A stretch of 64,000 bases of DNA from Tabrizicola sp. (GTDB lineage: Bacteria > Pseudomonadota > Alphaproteobacteria > Rhodobacterales > Rhodobacteraceae), in contig NZ_JAUXZE010000042.1 of NCBI RefSeq assembly GCF_030694085.1, forward strand, positions 1 to 64,000. The letters run 5' to 3'. A program made the translations under genes and the position numbers. Positions 32,117 to 41,010 of this stretch are shown here, in pieces (position 1 is the stretch's first letter; each line of letters starts with the position of its first letter). The notes under the pieces were generated by a model. The model was not told the origin of the DNA and made no database searches. It saw nothing but the letters and a program-made list of their open reading frames with translations.

Positions 32117-32983
32117 TCAGCGGCGGACAAAGCGGGCGTCCGGCCGCAGGTCCGGTTCAGCCGCGACCAGTTTTCGCGCTTCGAGATCAATGAGATGCGC
32201 CAGAACATTGCGTTCGGCAGCGGGAAGAAGATGGCGCGGAGTGTCCAGATAGACGCGGCGCGTCAGGTCCGGGATATCTGCTGCGACCCGCGTCAGCGCC
32301 CGGAGTATCTGGGCTTCGCGCTGGCGGCGATGCGTCACCAGTTCGGCCAGGCGCCCGGCGGGGTCGGCGACGGGATCGCCATGCCCCGGCAGTAAACGGC
32401 GCCACGATCCGGCAGCCAGTCGGGCAAGCGACGCCATATAGTCCGCCATGTCACCATCTGGCGGCGATATGATGGTCGACGACCAGCCCATCACATGATC
32501 GCCCGAAAACAGAAGGTCTCCAAGAGCCAGGCAGATATGGTTGCCCAGGTGTCCCGGCGTGTGGAGGACTGCAAGGCTCCAGTCCGGTCCATGGAGCGTC
32601 TGGCCCTCGGCAAGGCAGTGGTCGGGTCGGAAGTCGCGGTCCAGCCCCTCGGCGTGGGCAGGCAGGCTTGGGGCCAGGCGGTCCATCAGCGGACTGCGAC
32701 CGTCTGTCGCCGTGCCAAAGGCGTGAATCGGAGCACCTGTTGCAGCCGACAGACGGCGGGCAAGTGCCGAGTGGTCCAGATGCGTATGGGTGACGACGAC
32801 ATGACTGATGCGCTGACCGGGACCAACAGCCCCAAGAATCGCCTCGAGGTGGCCTTGGGCATCGGGCCCGGGATCGATCACTGCAAGGTCGGTCGCCCCC
32901 ACCACCCAGGTATTCGTCCCCTTGCCCGTCAGCGGTGATGGGTTCGGGGCCAGAAGCTGTCGGATCGGAGGGTCGCTGGTCAT
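32117..32983 (-). CDS. MBL-fold metallohydrolase (glyoxalase II / LACTB2-like)
   Basis: 288 residues. The metallo-beta-lactamase motif VVTHTHLDHSALARRL (HxHxDH) is followed by VLHTPGHLGNHICLAL and LFSGDHVMGWSSTI, giving all zinc ligands. The C-terminal winged-helix-like extension (RRVYLDTPRHLLPAAERNV) is typical of LACTB2-like hydrolases. ATG 32983 begins at the conserved region TSDPPIRQLLAPNPSPLTG; the frame extends far upstream into the divergent kinase gene and is rejected. It starts 48 bases from the divergent histidine kinase. Confidence 0.85.
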   Translation of the reverse strand: MTSDPPIRQLLAPNPSPLTGKGTNTWVVGATDLAVIDPGPDAQGHLEAILGAVGPGQRISHVVVTHTHLDHSALARRLSAATGAPIHAFGTATDGRSPLMDRLAPSLPAHAEGLDRDFRPDHCLAEGQTLHGPDWSLAVLHTPGHLGNHICLALGDLLFSGDHVMGWSSTIISPPDGDMADYMASLARLAAGSWRRLLPGHGDPVADPAGRLAELVTHRRQREAQILRALTRVAADIPDLTRRVYLDTPRHLLPAAERNVLAHLIDLEARKLVAAEPDLRPDARFVRR

Positions 32984-33031
32984 GGGCTCTCGGCTTTCCA
33001 AGCGGGGGCAGGGCGGATAGGCTGGCGGGCG

Positions 33032-34345
33032 ATGTCGGTCTTTCAACGTATCCTTCCCAGAGGTCTTTACGGTCGCGCGGCACTGATCCTGATCGTGCCG
33101 ATCGTGGCGCTTCAGCTGGTCTTCTCGACCGAATTCATCCAGCGCTTCTATGAAGACGTGACCAGCCAGATGACGCAAGGTGTTGCGATCGACCTGGGCT
33201 TCCTTCTGGACCAGATCGATTCCAGCGCCGACCTGGCCGAGGTCCGGGCGCGGGTCGTTCCCATGGCCGAGGCGCTGCAGATCACGGTCACGGTCCCAGC
33301 CGGTCCGTCCGCGCCGGTGGAGGACAGGCTTGCCCTGATCGACCTGTCAGGCGGCACCATCATTTCGACCCTCCGCGAGCGGCTGCCAACGCTGGTGGCG
33401 GTCGATCTGACCGGCGAGAACCGGATCGTCGTACTGCGCTTCGACAGCCAATTAGGTCCAGTTCAGGCCGAGGTAAGCCGCCGCCGGATGTCTGCCGCCA
33501 ATCCACATCAGCTGATCGTCCTGATGATCGTCGCCTCGATCCTGCTGACGATCATCGCCTACGTCTTTCTGCGCCGCCAGCTGCGTCCCATCACCAAGCT
33601 GGCCGAGGCCGCCGAAGAGTTTGGCAAGGGCCGCATGGTTGATTATCGCCCGCGGGGGGCGCAGGAGGTGCGCGCGGCGGGGCGCGCCTTCATGGACATG
33701 CGTGCCCGGATCGAGCGCCAGATCGAGCAGCGGACCCTCATGCTATCGGGCGTCAGCCACGATCTGCGCACGCCGCTGACGCGGATGCGGCTTGCGCTGT
33801 CGTTGATGCCAGAGGATGCCGAAGTGGCGGCGCTGCAGGCCGATGTCGTGCAGATGGAGCGTATGGTGGACGAGTTCCTGGCCTTTGTCCGTGGCGATGC
33901 GATGGAGGGTTCCGAGGTCACCGATCCAGTGGCGCTGATCCGAAGCCTGGTTGACAGGGCGGGGGACCGCGTGAGGTTTGCCGGGATCGAAGGCGTACCG
34001 GAGACGGTCGAGATGCGACCGCAAGCTGTCGGCCGTGCTGTGGAAAATCTGATCTCGAACGCAAAGCGCTACGGCAATCGGGTCGAGGTGCGACTGACCT
34101 TCCTGGAACGCAGCCTGCGGATCGCGGTCGAGGATGATGGTCCTGGCATCCCGGCTGAACGGCGGGACGAAGCCATGCGCGCCTTCACGCGGCTTGATGC
34201 ATCACGGGACCCCAATCGGGGGGCCGGGGTCGGGCTTGGTCTGTCGATCGCCTCGGACATCGCGCTTAGTCATGGTGGCGCCTTGCGTCTGTCGCAAAGC
34301 GCCGCGCTGGGGGGGCTGAAAGCCGAGCTTGTGATCGCGCGCTAG
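33032..34345 (+). CDS. EnvZ-type sensor histidine kinase
   Basis: 437 residues. Membrane helix 1 is at about 14-34 (AALILIVPIVALQLVF). A periplasmic domain of about 125 residues follows, then helix 2 at about 160-182 (LIVLMIVASILLTIIAYVFL), HAMP to about 235, the HisKA box SGVSHDLRTPLTRMRLALS with phospho-His243, and HATPase motifs (NLISNAKRYG, DDGPGIP, GAGVGLGLSIAS). EnvZ-like proteins usually sit beside an OmpR-type regulator; none is adjacent here, making it an orphan in this window. Inner membrane. Confidence 0.88.
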   Translation: MSVFQRILPRGLYGRAALILIVPIVALQLVFSTEFIQRFYEDVTSQMTQGVAIDLGFLLDQIDSSADLAEVRARVVPMAEALQITVTVPAGPSAPVEDRLALIDLSGGTIISTLRERLPTLVAVDLTGENRIVVLRFDSQLGPVQAEVSRRRMSAANPHQLIVLMIVASILLTIIAYVFLRRQLRPITKLAEAAEEFGKGRMVDYRPRGAQEVRAAGRAFMDMRARIERQIEQRTLMLSGVSHDLRTPLTRMRLALSLMPEDAEVAALQADVVQMERMVDEFLAFVRGDAMEGSEVTDPVALIRSLVDRAGDRVRFAGIEGVPETVEMRPQAVGRAVENLISNAKRYGNRVEVRLTFLERSLRIAVEDDGPGIPAERRDEAMRAFTRLDASRDPNRGAGVGLGLSIASDIALSHGGALRLSQSAALGGLKAELVIAR

Positions 34346-34346
34346 G

Positions 34347-34835
34347 CTATTTCGAGGCGCCGACGACGATGATCCAGTGCAGCTTGTTGTCCGGGGCGGG
34401 GCTGACCGCGATGCCGACGCCAACTTCGCGGGCCTTGCGCAAAAGGATGTTGTCCTTGTGTTTGGGCGAGTTCATCCACCACTGGACGGCGCGGGCGCCC
34501 GAGGCAAAGCCGCGTCCGGTATTCTCGGCGGCGGTGCGGAAGGCGTAGCCGGCCTTGCGCAGCCTGGTCTTCAGCGTGCCCCCGTCCGACGAGGTATGGC
34601 TGATCGATTTGCGCTTGGCGTTGTCACAGGCATGGCCCTGTGCGGCCTTGTCAAGCTTGGCCGACAGCACCAGCGCGGGCAAGCCGCGCGCCTTGCGCTC
34701 GGCATTCAGACTGCTCAGCAGTTCCTGCTGCATTGCGCTGGCATTTGTCGGAACCGTGCAGCCAGCCTGGGCAGCGCCGGCGAGGCACAGGAAAGCGGAT
34801 GCGGCAGCGGCCGCAAGGGTCGAACAGTTCGGCAT
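34347..34835 (-). CDS. CAP/SCP-domain secreted protein
   Basis: 162 residues. The signal peptide is MPNCSTLAAAAASAFLCLAG with cleavage near AQA. The CAP domain shows LSSLNAERKARGLPALVLS, KAAQGHACDNAKR, SISHTSSDGG, AENTGRGFASGARAVQWW and WMNSPKHKDNILL. Bacterial CAP proteins are extracytoplasmic and mostly of unknown activity. Convergent with the kinase by one base. Confidence 0.88.
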   Translation of the reverse strand: MPNCSTLAAAAASAFLCLAGAAQAGCTVPTNASAMQQELLSSLNAERKARGLPALVLSAKLDKAAQGHACDNAKRKSISHTSSDGGTLKTRLRKAGYAFRTAAENTGRGFASGARAVQWWMNSPKHKDNILLRKAREVGVGIAVSPAPDNKLHWIIVVGASK

Positions 34836-35046
34836 GTCTGGTCCCCGGTCAGTGGCAGCTTTCCAGTTTCAGGATCAGTTGGGCCAGAATCGGGCAGAAT
34901 GTGGCGCAAACCAAGAATTACGCGAGAAAGATGCCTTCGGACACTCAACCCTGGGTCACATAAGCGAAGTGTTGCCGTGCACCTGCGCAAACGTGAGAAC
35001 TGTTGCAGTCGGTTCGTGGCATGGTGCGAAACGACTGGGGGACGGC

Positions 35047-35655
35047 ATGCTTGATGGAATGATCCGCGAAGTGATCGACGCGCCGCTCAACCGGGGCGGG
35101 CGCTGGCTTGCGGCCCGCGGCGCTTCGGCGGATGCGGTGACCGTGGTCGGTCTGGCTCTGGGGCTGACGGGGGCTGCGCTGGTGGCCCTGGGCTTCAGCG
35201 GGGTGATCGTGGCACTTCTGGTCCTGGCAAGCCGCCTGGCCGATGGGCTTGACGGCGCGGTGGCACGGGCGCGGGGCAAGTCTGATTTCGGCGGCTATCT
35301 CGACATCGTCTGCGATTTCACGTTCTACGGGGCGATCCCCTTTGCCTTCGTGCTTTGCGATCCAGCATCGAACGGGGCCGCGGGGGCCTTTCTGCTTGCG
35401 GCCTTCTACGTCAACGGCGCCACATTCCTGGGCTACGCGATCCTGGCCGCAAAGCGCGGGATGGAGACCGTGTCGCGGGGCGAGAAGTCGCTCTACTTCA
35501 CTGCGGGCCTTCTGGAAGGGACCGAGACCATCCTCTTTTTCCTGCTGATCGTGCTGATTCCCACAGTCTTCGTCCCGGCTGCCTGGATCTTCGGCGCGCT
35601 GTGCCTTGTCACCGCCGCTGCGCGTGTGGCGCTGGCGGTGCAAACATTCCGTTAG
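35047..35655 (+). CDS. CDP-alcohol phosphatidyltransferase family membrane protein
   Basis: 202 residues with about six helices. The CDP-OH-P motif region reads DGLDGAVARARGKSDFGGYL, continuing to LDIVCD, giving the D-G-x-x-A-R, G and D-x3-D pattern with one residue fewer between AR and G than the usual eight. Members transfer a phosphatidyl group from CDP-diacylglycerol to an alcohol; the acceptor is unknown here. ATG 35047 begins the conserved protein, though an in-frame extension exists upstream. It overlaps the end of the photolyase-like gene by four bases. Confidence 0.82.
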   Translation: MLDGMIREVIDAPLNRGGRWLAARGASADAVTVVGLALGLTGAALVALGFSGVIVALLVLASRLADGLDGAVARARGKSDFGGYLDIVCDFTFYGAIPFAFVLCDPASNGAAGAFLLAAFYVNGATFLGYAILAAKRGMETVSRGEKSLYFTAGLLEGTETILFFLLIVLIPTVFVPAAWIFGALCLVTAAARVALAVQTFR

Positions 35656-36818
35656 CCCATCACGGCCTCGCGAAATCGGAAGAAGCCGTGCGTGGCATGG
35701 GGCCAGGCCAACCGATCATGGTCGCGCAGGACGCGCGTCACGGCGATGCCCCTTGAAGCGGCAAGCCGGGCCAGGTCGTTCAGCGCCGTGGCAATGGGCC
35801 CGGTCGGCGCATGGGGCGTCGCAATCTGCGTCACATTTTCATTCTCGGCCAGGGCCAGAAGGGCAGGCAGGTCCGCCGGTGTGAAGCGGGGCGCGTGGGG
35901 CGCGGCCAGCCGGGAAAGCGCATCGGTCACCCCTCCTGCGGTAAAGCGATCCACCGGATCGGCCACGGCAAGCGGTGAGCGGCCCGCGACATCGGTCAGC
36001 ACAGCCACGCCACGCGGGCGCAGGCCTTGGTGCAGCAGGAACTCCGGGCTCAGGTCCTCTTCGGTCACCAGAAGCAGGCTTGGCACGGTCGGGTCCAGCG
36101 CATCGCCCCCGGGTGCAAGGCGCGGGGCCGGGATCGGCGACATTGGCAGCGGCGGGGCCTCGGTCGCCAATCCCTCGGGCCGGAAGCGGCCCTTGGTGTT
36201 CAGGGCGATATTCTCGGCTGTCGCAAGATAGGTCTTCCCCGGCGTCTGCAGGCCCCCTACCCAGCGCCAGCTCAGGGTGTTCGAGGCCGGGTCGCCGTCG
36301 ATCAGGTGACGCAGGAAGAAGTCCGCCCCCAGCTCCCATGGCAGCCGCAGGGTGAAGATCCAGATCGAGGCGAACCACATCCGGGCATGGTTGTGCAGGT
36401 AGCCGGTCGCGACCAGCTCCTCCGCCCAATGATCGAAGCCGTCGATCCCGGTCTCGCCCAGCATGGCCGCCTCGGCGCGCGCGGCCAAGCCCGGCTCGGC
36501 CGCCAGCCGGTTCAGCGCCGCCTGCACGCCCCGGCAGTAGGTTGCCCAGACAGCGGGCCGCAGTTCAAGCCAGCCCTTCCAGTAGGTGCGCCACCACACC
36601 TCGGCCAGAAACTTTTCGGCGCCCTGTGGGTGCGCCTTCATGGTCGCCGCGATCACCTCGGCCTCGGTCACCAGCCGGAGCCGCAGCCAGGGCGACAGCG
36701 TCGAGACATGGGGGTGCCCGGGAAGGTCAAGGTTGCGCAGCGCCGCGTAGTCGCGGCCGGCACGGGGCAGGAAGGCGGTGATGCGGTCAAGACCGGCGGC
36801 GCGAGTGGGCGTGAACAT
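35652..36818 (-). CDS. Photolyase/cryptochrome-like FAD protein with permuted domain order
   Basis: 388 residues. The N-terminal 220 residues look like the FAD-binding half of DNA photolyase: WWRTYWKGWLELRPA, GYLHNHARMWFASIWIFTLR, ELGADFFLRHLIDGDPASN and WRWVGGLQTPGKTYLATAEN. The region after about 240 (PSLLLVTEEDLSPEFLLHQG and ENVTQIATPHAPTGPIATAL) resembles the alpha/beta antenna domain that in ordinary photolyases comes first. So the domains seem circularly permuted. It could repair UV dimers or act as a light sensor; I cannot tell. The stop overlaps the convergent phosphatidyltransferase gene. Confidence 0.75.
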   Translation of the reverse strand: MFTPTRAAGLDRITAFLPRAGRDYAALRNLDLPGHPHVSTLSPWLRLRLVTEAEVIAATMKAHPQGAEKFLAEVWWRTYWKGWLELRPAVWATYCRGVQAALNRLAAEPGLAARAEAAMLGETGIDGFDHWAEELVATGYLHNHARMWFASIWIFTLRLPWELGADFFLRHLIDGDPASNTLSWRWVGGLQTPGKTYLATAENIALNTKGRFRPEGLATEAPPLPMSPIPAPRLAPGGDALDPTVPSLLLVTEEDLSPEFLLHQGLRPRGVAVLTDVAGRSPLAVADPVDRFTAGGVTDALSRLAAPHAPRFTPADLPALLALAENENVTQIATPHAPTGPIATALNDLARLAASRGIAVTRVLRDHDRLAWPHATHGFFRFREAVMG

Positions 36819-36889
36819 GGCAAAGGTCTAGGTCGCACGGGCGGTGATTCAAGCCTGCATCACCCCTTCGGCAAAAGCGATGGGGGTGC

Positions 36890-36915
36890 CTTGCAGCCCC
36901 CGTTCCGCCCCACTA
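36890..36915 (+). promoter_or_regulatory. Possible heat-shock (sigma-32) promoter for clpP
   Basis: CTTGCA, 12 bases, then CCCCACTA resembles the RpoH pattern CTTGAA-N13-17-CCCCATnT, one base short in spacing. It lies 58 bases before the clpP start. ClpP genes are classical RpoH targets, but the match is imperfect. Confidence 0.35.
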
Positions 36916-36973
36916 AGACTCTGGCAATACATTCGACGATATTCCTCGGAAAAGACAGAAGAGGCAGGCACCG

Positions 36974-37606
36974 ATGCGCGATCCCGTTGAGCACTACATG
37001 AACACGCTGGTCCCCATGGTCGTCGAACAGACGAGCCGCGGGGAACGCGCCTATGACATTTTCAGCCGGCTGTTGAAGGAACGGATCATCTTCCTGGGCG
37101 GTCCGGTCCATGACGGCATGTCCAGCCTGATCTGCGCGCAGCTTCTGTTCCTGGAATCGGAAAACCCGTCCAAGGAAATCAGCATGTACATCAACAGCCC
37201 CGGCGGTGTCGTGACCGCGGGCCTGTCGATCTATGACACGATGCAGTACATCCGTCCGAAGATTTCCACTCTGGTTATCGGTCAGGCGGCCTCGATGGGG
37301 TCGCTGTTGCTGACCGCCGGCGAGAAGGGGATGCGCTTCAGTCTGCCGAACAGCCGGATCATGGTCCACCAGCCCTCGGGCGGATATCAGGGCCAGGCGA
37401 CCGACATCATGATCCACGCGCAGGAGACGCTGAAGCTGAAGCGCCGCCTGAACGAGATCTACGTCAAGCACACCGGCAACGACTACGACACCGTGGAAGC
37501 CGCGCTGGAGCGCGACAACTTCATGTCGGCCGAGGATGCCAAGGCCTGGGGCCTGATCGACCAGATCCTGGAAAGCCGCGGAAAGGCCGACGATACGTCG
37601 AAGTGA
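36974..37606 (+). CDS. clpP: ATP-dependent Clp protease proteolytic subunit
   Basis: 210 residues. The catalytic triad is Ser107 in GQAASMGS, His132 in [10 protein letters not shown] and, by alignment with E. coli Asp171, about Asp181 in LERDNF. The chain assembles as a tetradecameric barrel that degrades proteins unfolded by ClpX or ClpA. ATG 36974 precedes [20 protein letters not shown]; a short propeptide is likely. clpX lies 118 bases downstream, separated by a strong terminator, so the two are probably separately promoted. Confidence 0.96.
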   Translation: MRDPVEHYMNTLVPMVVEQTSRGERAYDIFSRLLKERIIFLGGPVHDGMSSLICAQLLFLESENPSKEISMYINSPGGVVTAGLSIYDTMQYIRPKISTLVIGQAASMGSLLLTAGEKGMRFSLPNSRIMVHQPSGGYQGQATDIMIHAQETLKLKRRLNEIYVKHTGNDYDTVEAALERDNFMSAEDAKAWGLIDQILESRGKADDTSK

Positions 37607-37615
37607 CGCCCCATT

Positions 37616-37641
37616 CCCGCCGGATGGTCCGGCGGGTTTTT
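37616..37641 (+). terminator. Intrinsic terminator after clpP
   Basis: An 8-bp GC-rich stem (CCCGCCGG with CCGGCGGG) and ATGGT loop is followed at once by five T. It lies 10 bases after the clpP stop. Confidence 0.88.
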
Positions 37642-37724
37642 CGGATTGTGGTGCCTTGGGGGTTGGCCTAAACTTCCACCAAGGCACCGGCCCCGCGACA
37701 CGGGGAAAGCTTAGAGGACTGCGG

Positions 37725-38987
37725 ATGGCGAACAACACCGGCGGCGACAGCAAGAACACTCTCTACTGCTCGTTCTGCGGCAAGAGCCAGCATGAGGTGC
37801 GCAAGCTGATCGCGGGCCCCACGGTCTTTATCTGCGACGAATGTGTCGAGCTTTGCATGGACATCATCCGCGAGGAGACGAAGACCACGGGTCTGAAATC
37901 CTCGGACGGCGTGCCGACCCCGCGCGAGATCTGCAAGGTGCTGGACGACTACGTGATCGGCCAGATCCACGCCAAACGGGTCCTGTCGGTGGCGGTCCAC
38001 AACCACTACAAGCGTCTGAACCATTCCTCGAAGAACGACATCGAACTGTCGAAGTCGAACATCCTGCTGATCGGCCCGACAGGCTGTGGCAAGACGCTTC
38101 TGGCGCAGACGCTGGCGCGCATCCTGGACGTGCCCTTCACCATGGCCGATGCCACCACGCTGACCGAAGCCGGTTACGTGGGCGAGGATGTGGAAAACAT
38201 CATCCTCAAGCTTCTGCAGGCGTCGGAATACAACGTGGAACGCGCACAACGCGGGATCGTCTACATCGACGAAGTCGACAAGATCACGCGCAAGTCGGAC
38301 AACCCCAGTATCACCCGGGACGTTTCGGGCGAGGGTGTGCAGCAGGCGCTTCTGAAGATCATGGAAGGCACTGTCGCCAGCGTTCCGCCTCAGGGCGGCC
38401 GCAAGCATCCTCAGCAGGAATTCCTGCAGGTGGATACGACGAACATCCTTTTCATTTGCGGCGGCGCTTTTGCGGGCCTGGAAAAGATCATCGCGCAGCG
38501 CAACAAAGGCTCGGGCATCGGCTTCGGCGCTGATGTTAAGGGCCCCGAAGAACGCGGCGTGGGTGAGCTCTTCAAGGAGCTGGAACCTGAGGATCTGCTC
38601 AAGTTCGGTCTCATCCCGGAATTCGTCGGCCGTCTGCCGGTGATCGCCACCCTGACCGACCTGGATGAGGCCGCGCTGGTCACCATCCTGACCGAACCCA
38701 AGAACGCCCTGGTCAAGCAATACCAGCGCCTGTTCGAGATTGAAGGCGTCAAGCTGACCTTCACCCCGGACGCCCTGATCGCCATCGCCAAGCGCGCGAT
38801 CAAGCGCAAGACGGGCGCGCGCGGGTTGCGGTCGATCATGGAGGACATCCTTCTGGACACCATGTTCGAACTCCCCGGCATGGATTCGGTCGAGGAAGTC
38901 GTCGTCAAGGATGAGGCCGTGAACAACGGCGCCAAGCCGATGCTGGTCTACACCGAGACCAAGAAGAAAGAGCCGGTCAAGGCCTGA
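37725..38987 (+). CDS. clpX: ATP-dependent Clp protease ATP-binding subunit ClpX
   Basis: 420 residues. The N-terminal zinc-binding domain has [18 protein letters not shown] and ICDECVELC. The AAA+ core has Walker A GPTGCGKT, Walker [11 protein letters not shown] and the IGF-like loop region that docks to ClpP near [10 protein letters not shown]. It unfolds tagged substrates and feeds ClpP. ATG 37725 ([12 protein letters not shown]) is preferred over an upstream frame from 37656; GAGGA precedes it. An intrinsic terminator follows. Confidence 0.96.
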   Translation: MANNTGGDSKNTLYCSFCGKSQHEVRKLIAGPTVFICDECVELCMDIIREETKTTGLKSSDGVPTPREICKVLDDYVIGQIHAKRVLSVAVHNHYKRLNHSSKNDIELSKSNILLIGPTGCGKTLLAQTLARILDVPFTMADATTLTEAGYVGEDVENIILKLLQASEYNVERAQRGIVYIDEVDKITRKSDNPSITRDVSGEGVQQALLKIMEGTVASVPPQGGRKHPQQEFLQVDTTNILFICGGAFAGLEKIIAQRNKGSGIGFGADVKGPEERGVGELFKELEPEDLLKFGLIPEFVGRLPVIATLTDLDEAALVTILTEPKNALVKQYQRLFEIEGVKLTFTPDALIAIAKRAIKRKTGARGLRSIMEDILLDTMFELPGMDSVEEVVVKDEAVNNGAKPMLVYTETKKKEPVKA

Positions 38988-39007
38988 GCCTTTGACATGA
39001 TGGATCG

Positions 39008-39032
39008 AAGGCGGGCCATGTGCCCGCCTTTT
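39008..39032 (+). terminator. Intrinsic terminator after clpX
   Basis: AAGGCGGGC and GCCCGCCTT form a 9-bp stem with CATGT loop, followed by TT (four T in all). It lies 20 bases after the clpX stop. Confidence 0.85.
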
Positions 39033-39137
39033 CCATTTGAGCGGGATTGGTGGTGGCCGCGGCTTGGCTTGGCGCTTGACCCTAGACCTCGGCCCGGCTT
39101 TCCGCCATATGGGGGGAAACGAACCCGGAGGCCGCAC

Positions 39138-39512
39138 ATGTATTTCCTCAAGCGCCTGCTGACCTGGTGGAACAGCCAGACCATCGGCACCCAGCTGTTC
39201 ACGGCCCGCAAGGGCGTGCGCGTGGGCGAGGACGATGCGGGGAACATCTTCTACCAGACCGCCGATGCCAAGCGGCGCTGGGTGATCTACAATGGCGACA
39301 TGGAAGCCTCGCGCGTGTCGCCCGATTGGCACGGCTGGCTGCACTACACCTGGGACGAGCCGCCGACCAAGCAGCCCCTCAAGCACAAGGCCTGGGAAAA
39401 GCCGCACCAGGAGAACCTGACCGGCACCGAGGCCGCCTATGCGCCCCCCGGCTCGATCCGCCGGGTAGAGCCCGTCGCGCGCCGCGACTACGAGGCCTGG
39501 CAGCCCGAGTGA
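39138..39512 (+). CDS. NADH:ubiquinone oxidoreductase subunit NDUFA12
   Basis: 124 residues. The sequence has the family pattern: [55 protein letters not shown] and [17 protein letters not shown]. It is an accessory subunit of respiratory complex I found in mitochondria and Alphaproteobacteria, on the peripheral side of the membrane. ATG 39138 follows CGGAGG. It overlaps the MlaD-like gene by one base (TGATG). Confidence 0.93.
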   Translation: MYFLKRLLTWWNSQTIGTQLFTARKGVRVGEDDAGNIFYQTADAKRRWVIYNGDMEASRVSPDWHGWLHYTWDEPPTKQPLKHKAWEKPHQENLTGTEAAYAPPGSIRRVEPVARRDYEAWQPE

Positions 39513-39991
39513 TGGCTTACGAGCGTGCAGAAATCGTGGCCGGGGCGGCGGTTCTGGCTATTGCCGCCGCCTTCGCGCTTTACGCAGTGCAGGGGTCGGG
39601 CGTGGTCAGCCAGCCGTCCAGCTATCCGCTGACGGCCAGCTTCCGCTCGGTCGAAGGGGTCAACGTCGGCACCGACGTGCGCCTGGCCGGCGTCAAGGTC
39701 GGCACCGTGACCGCCTTGTCCCTGAACCCCGAAACATTCTTCGCCGATGCCACCATCTCGATGCGCAACGACGTGGCCTTGCCGGTCGATTCCACCCTTC
39801 TTGTGTCGTCCGAGGGTCTGCTTGGCGGCACCTTCGTCGAGGTGCAGCCCGGCGGCGCGCTGGAGGTGCTGGAGCCGGGCGGCGAGATCGAAGACACTCA
39901 GGGCGCGGTCAGCCTCATCACCCTTCTGATGAAGTTTGCCGGCGGCGGCGGCGAGGGCAACGCGGTCCCGGACGCGACGGCGACGCCATGA
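39512..39991 (+). CDS. MlaD-family lipid-transport protein (MCE domain)
   Basis: 159 residues. One N-terminal helix (AEIVAGAAVLAIAAAFALYA) anchors an MCE domain at about 35-115: LTASFRSVEGVNVGTDVRLA, GVKVGTVTALSL, LLVSSEGLLGGTFVEVQPGG. It forms a periplasmic ring for phospholipid traffic between membranes. The Gly-rich tail resembles the acidic/Gly end of other alphaproteobacterial MlaD proteins. The matching MlaE and MlaF genes are not here. Overlaps both neighbours, so it is translated with NDUFA12 and DUF2155. Confidence 0.87.
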   Translation: MAYERAEIVAGAAVLAIAAAFALYAVQGSGVVSQPSSYPLTASFRSVEGVNVGTDVRLAGVKVGTVTALSLNPETFFADATISMRNDVALPVDSTLLVSSEGLLGGTFVEVQPGGALEVLEPGGEIEDTQGAVSLITLLMKFAGGGGEGNAVPDATATP

Positions 39992-40401
39992 GGGCGCTCG
40001 CCGTCTTCCTTGCAATGGCGTTTCCCGCGTCCGCGCAGGAGGTCCAGCCCGCTGGTCCCGAATTCTCGGACTCGCAGGGTGCCGAGCTTCGCTTCCTTGA
40101 CAAGCTGACCAGCGAAACCGGCGATGTCGAACTGGGCGTTGGGCAGGCGGCAAAGTTCGGGCGCCTCGTGGTCCAGCTGGACAGCTGCCGCTTTCCGACC
40201 GGCAACCCGGCTTCGGACGCCGAAGCCCATTTGACGATCCTGGAAGAGACGACCAACACCCAGCTCTTCGCAGGCTGGATGCTGGCCTCGTCTCCTGCGC
40301 TTTCGGCGCTGGATCACCCGCGCTACGACGTCTGGGTGCTGAACTGCGTCCTGCCGGAAGCGCGCGCCACGGACGCGACTGACACTGGCGACGGCGAATA
40401 G
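39988..40401 (+). CDS. DUF2155 domain-containing secreted protein
   Basis: 137 residues. MRALAVFLAMAFPASA is a signal peptide. The mature part carries the DUF2155 pattern: GAELRFLDKLTSETGDVELG, FGRLVVQLDSCRFP, AHLTILE, LFAGWMLASSPALSALDHPR and YDVWVLNC, with two conserved cysteines likely to bridge. Function unknown; periplasmic. The last 79 bases overlap the 3' end of the convergent aat gene. Confidence 0.87.
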   Translation: MRALAVFLAMAFPASAQEVQPAGPEFSDSQGAELRFLDKLTSETGDVELGVGQAAKFGRLVVQLDSCRFPTGNPASDAEAHLTILEETTNTQLFAGWMLASSPALSALDHPRYDVWVLNCVLPEARATDATDTGDGE

Positions 40402-41006
40402 CCCACGGGATCGAAATGCGCGGTCTGGCCCAGCGCCTCGGCAAGCTGTCGATGATAGTCTGCCCTCGGGATTTCGGTCCCGCCAAGGCTTGCCAGGTGT
40501 GGTGTCAGAAACTGCGTGTCAAAGAGCCGGAACCCCCCCGCCCACAAGCGATGGACCGCGAAAGCCAGTGCAACCTTGGATGCATCGGTCGCGCGCGAGA
40601 ACATGCTTTCCCCGAAGAAGGCAGCGCCAAGGGTGACACCGTAGACTCCTCCGACCAACTTAGGGCCATCCCAAACCTCGACGCTATGGGCAAAGCCAAG
40701 CTGGTGCAGCTGCACGTAAAGCCGCTGGATGCGGTGGCTGATCCAGGTTTCATCGCGTGCCGCACAGGCCTCGACCACCGCGTCGAAGACTGTGTCCGTG
40801 GTGACGCGATAGCAGCCTGACCGGACGCGCTTGGCCAGCGAACGTGACATGTGAAATCCGTCCAGCGGCAGCACGCCGCGGCGGCGCGGGTCGATCCAGT
40901 GGATTTCGGGATCGTCGCGGCCATCCGACATCGGGAAAATGCCCGTCGCATAGGCGCGCAGCAGGACGGCCGGGGTAAGGTCTTCGAAGGACGTTGTCTC
41001 GGTCAC
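40323..41006 (-). CDS. aat: Leucyl/phenylalanyl-tRNA-protein transferase
   Basis: 227 residues. The pattern LLRAYATGIFPMSD, IHWIDPRRRGVLPLDGFHMS, DETWISHRIQRLYVQLHQLG, AHSVEVWDGPKLVGGVYGV and LGAAFFGESMFSR is that of Aat, which appends Leu or Phe to N-terminal Arg/Lys proteins for ClpAP degradation. The start is GTG at 41006. The only ribosome-site-like sequence (AAGGA) is inside a hairpin just upstream. The C-terminal 79 bases overlap DUF2155. It follows accC by 81 bases. Confidence 0.94.
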   Translation of the reverse strand: MTETTSFEDLTPAVLLRAYATGIFPMSDGRDDPEIHWIDPRRRGVLPLDGFHMSRSLAKRVRSGCYRVTTDTVFDAVVEACAARDETWISHRIQRLYVQLHQLGFAHSVEVWDGPKLVGGVYGVTLGAAFFGESMFSRATDASKVALAFAVHRLWAGGFRLFDTQFLTPHLASLGGTEIPRADYHRQLAEALGQTAHFDPVGYSPSPVSVASVARASGRTQFSTQTS

Positions 41007-41010
41007 CTAC

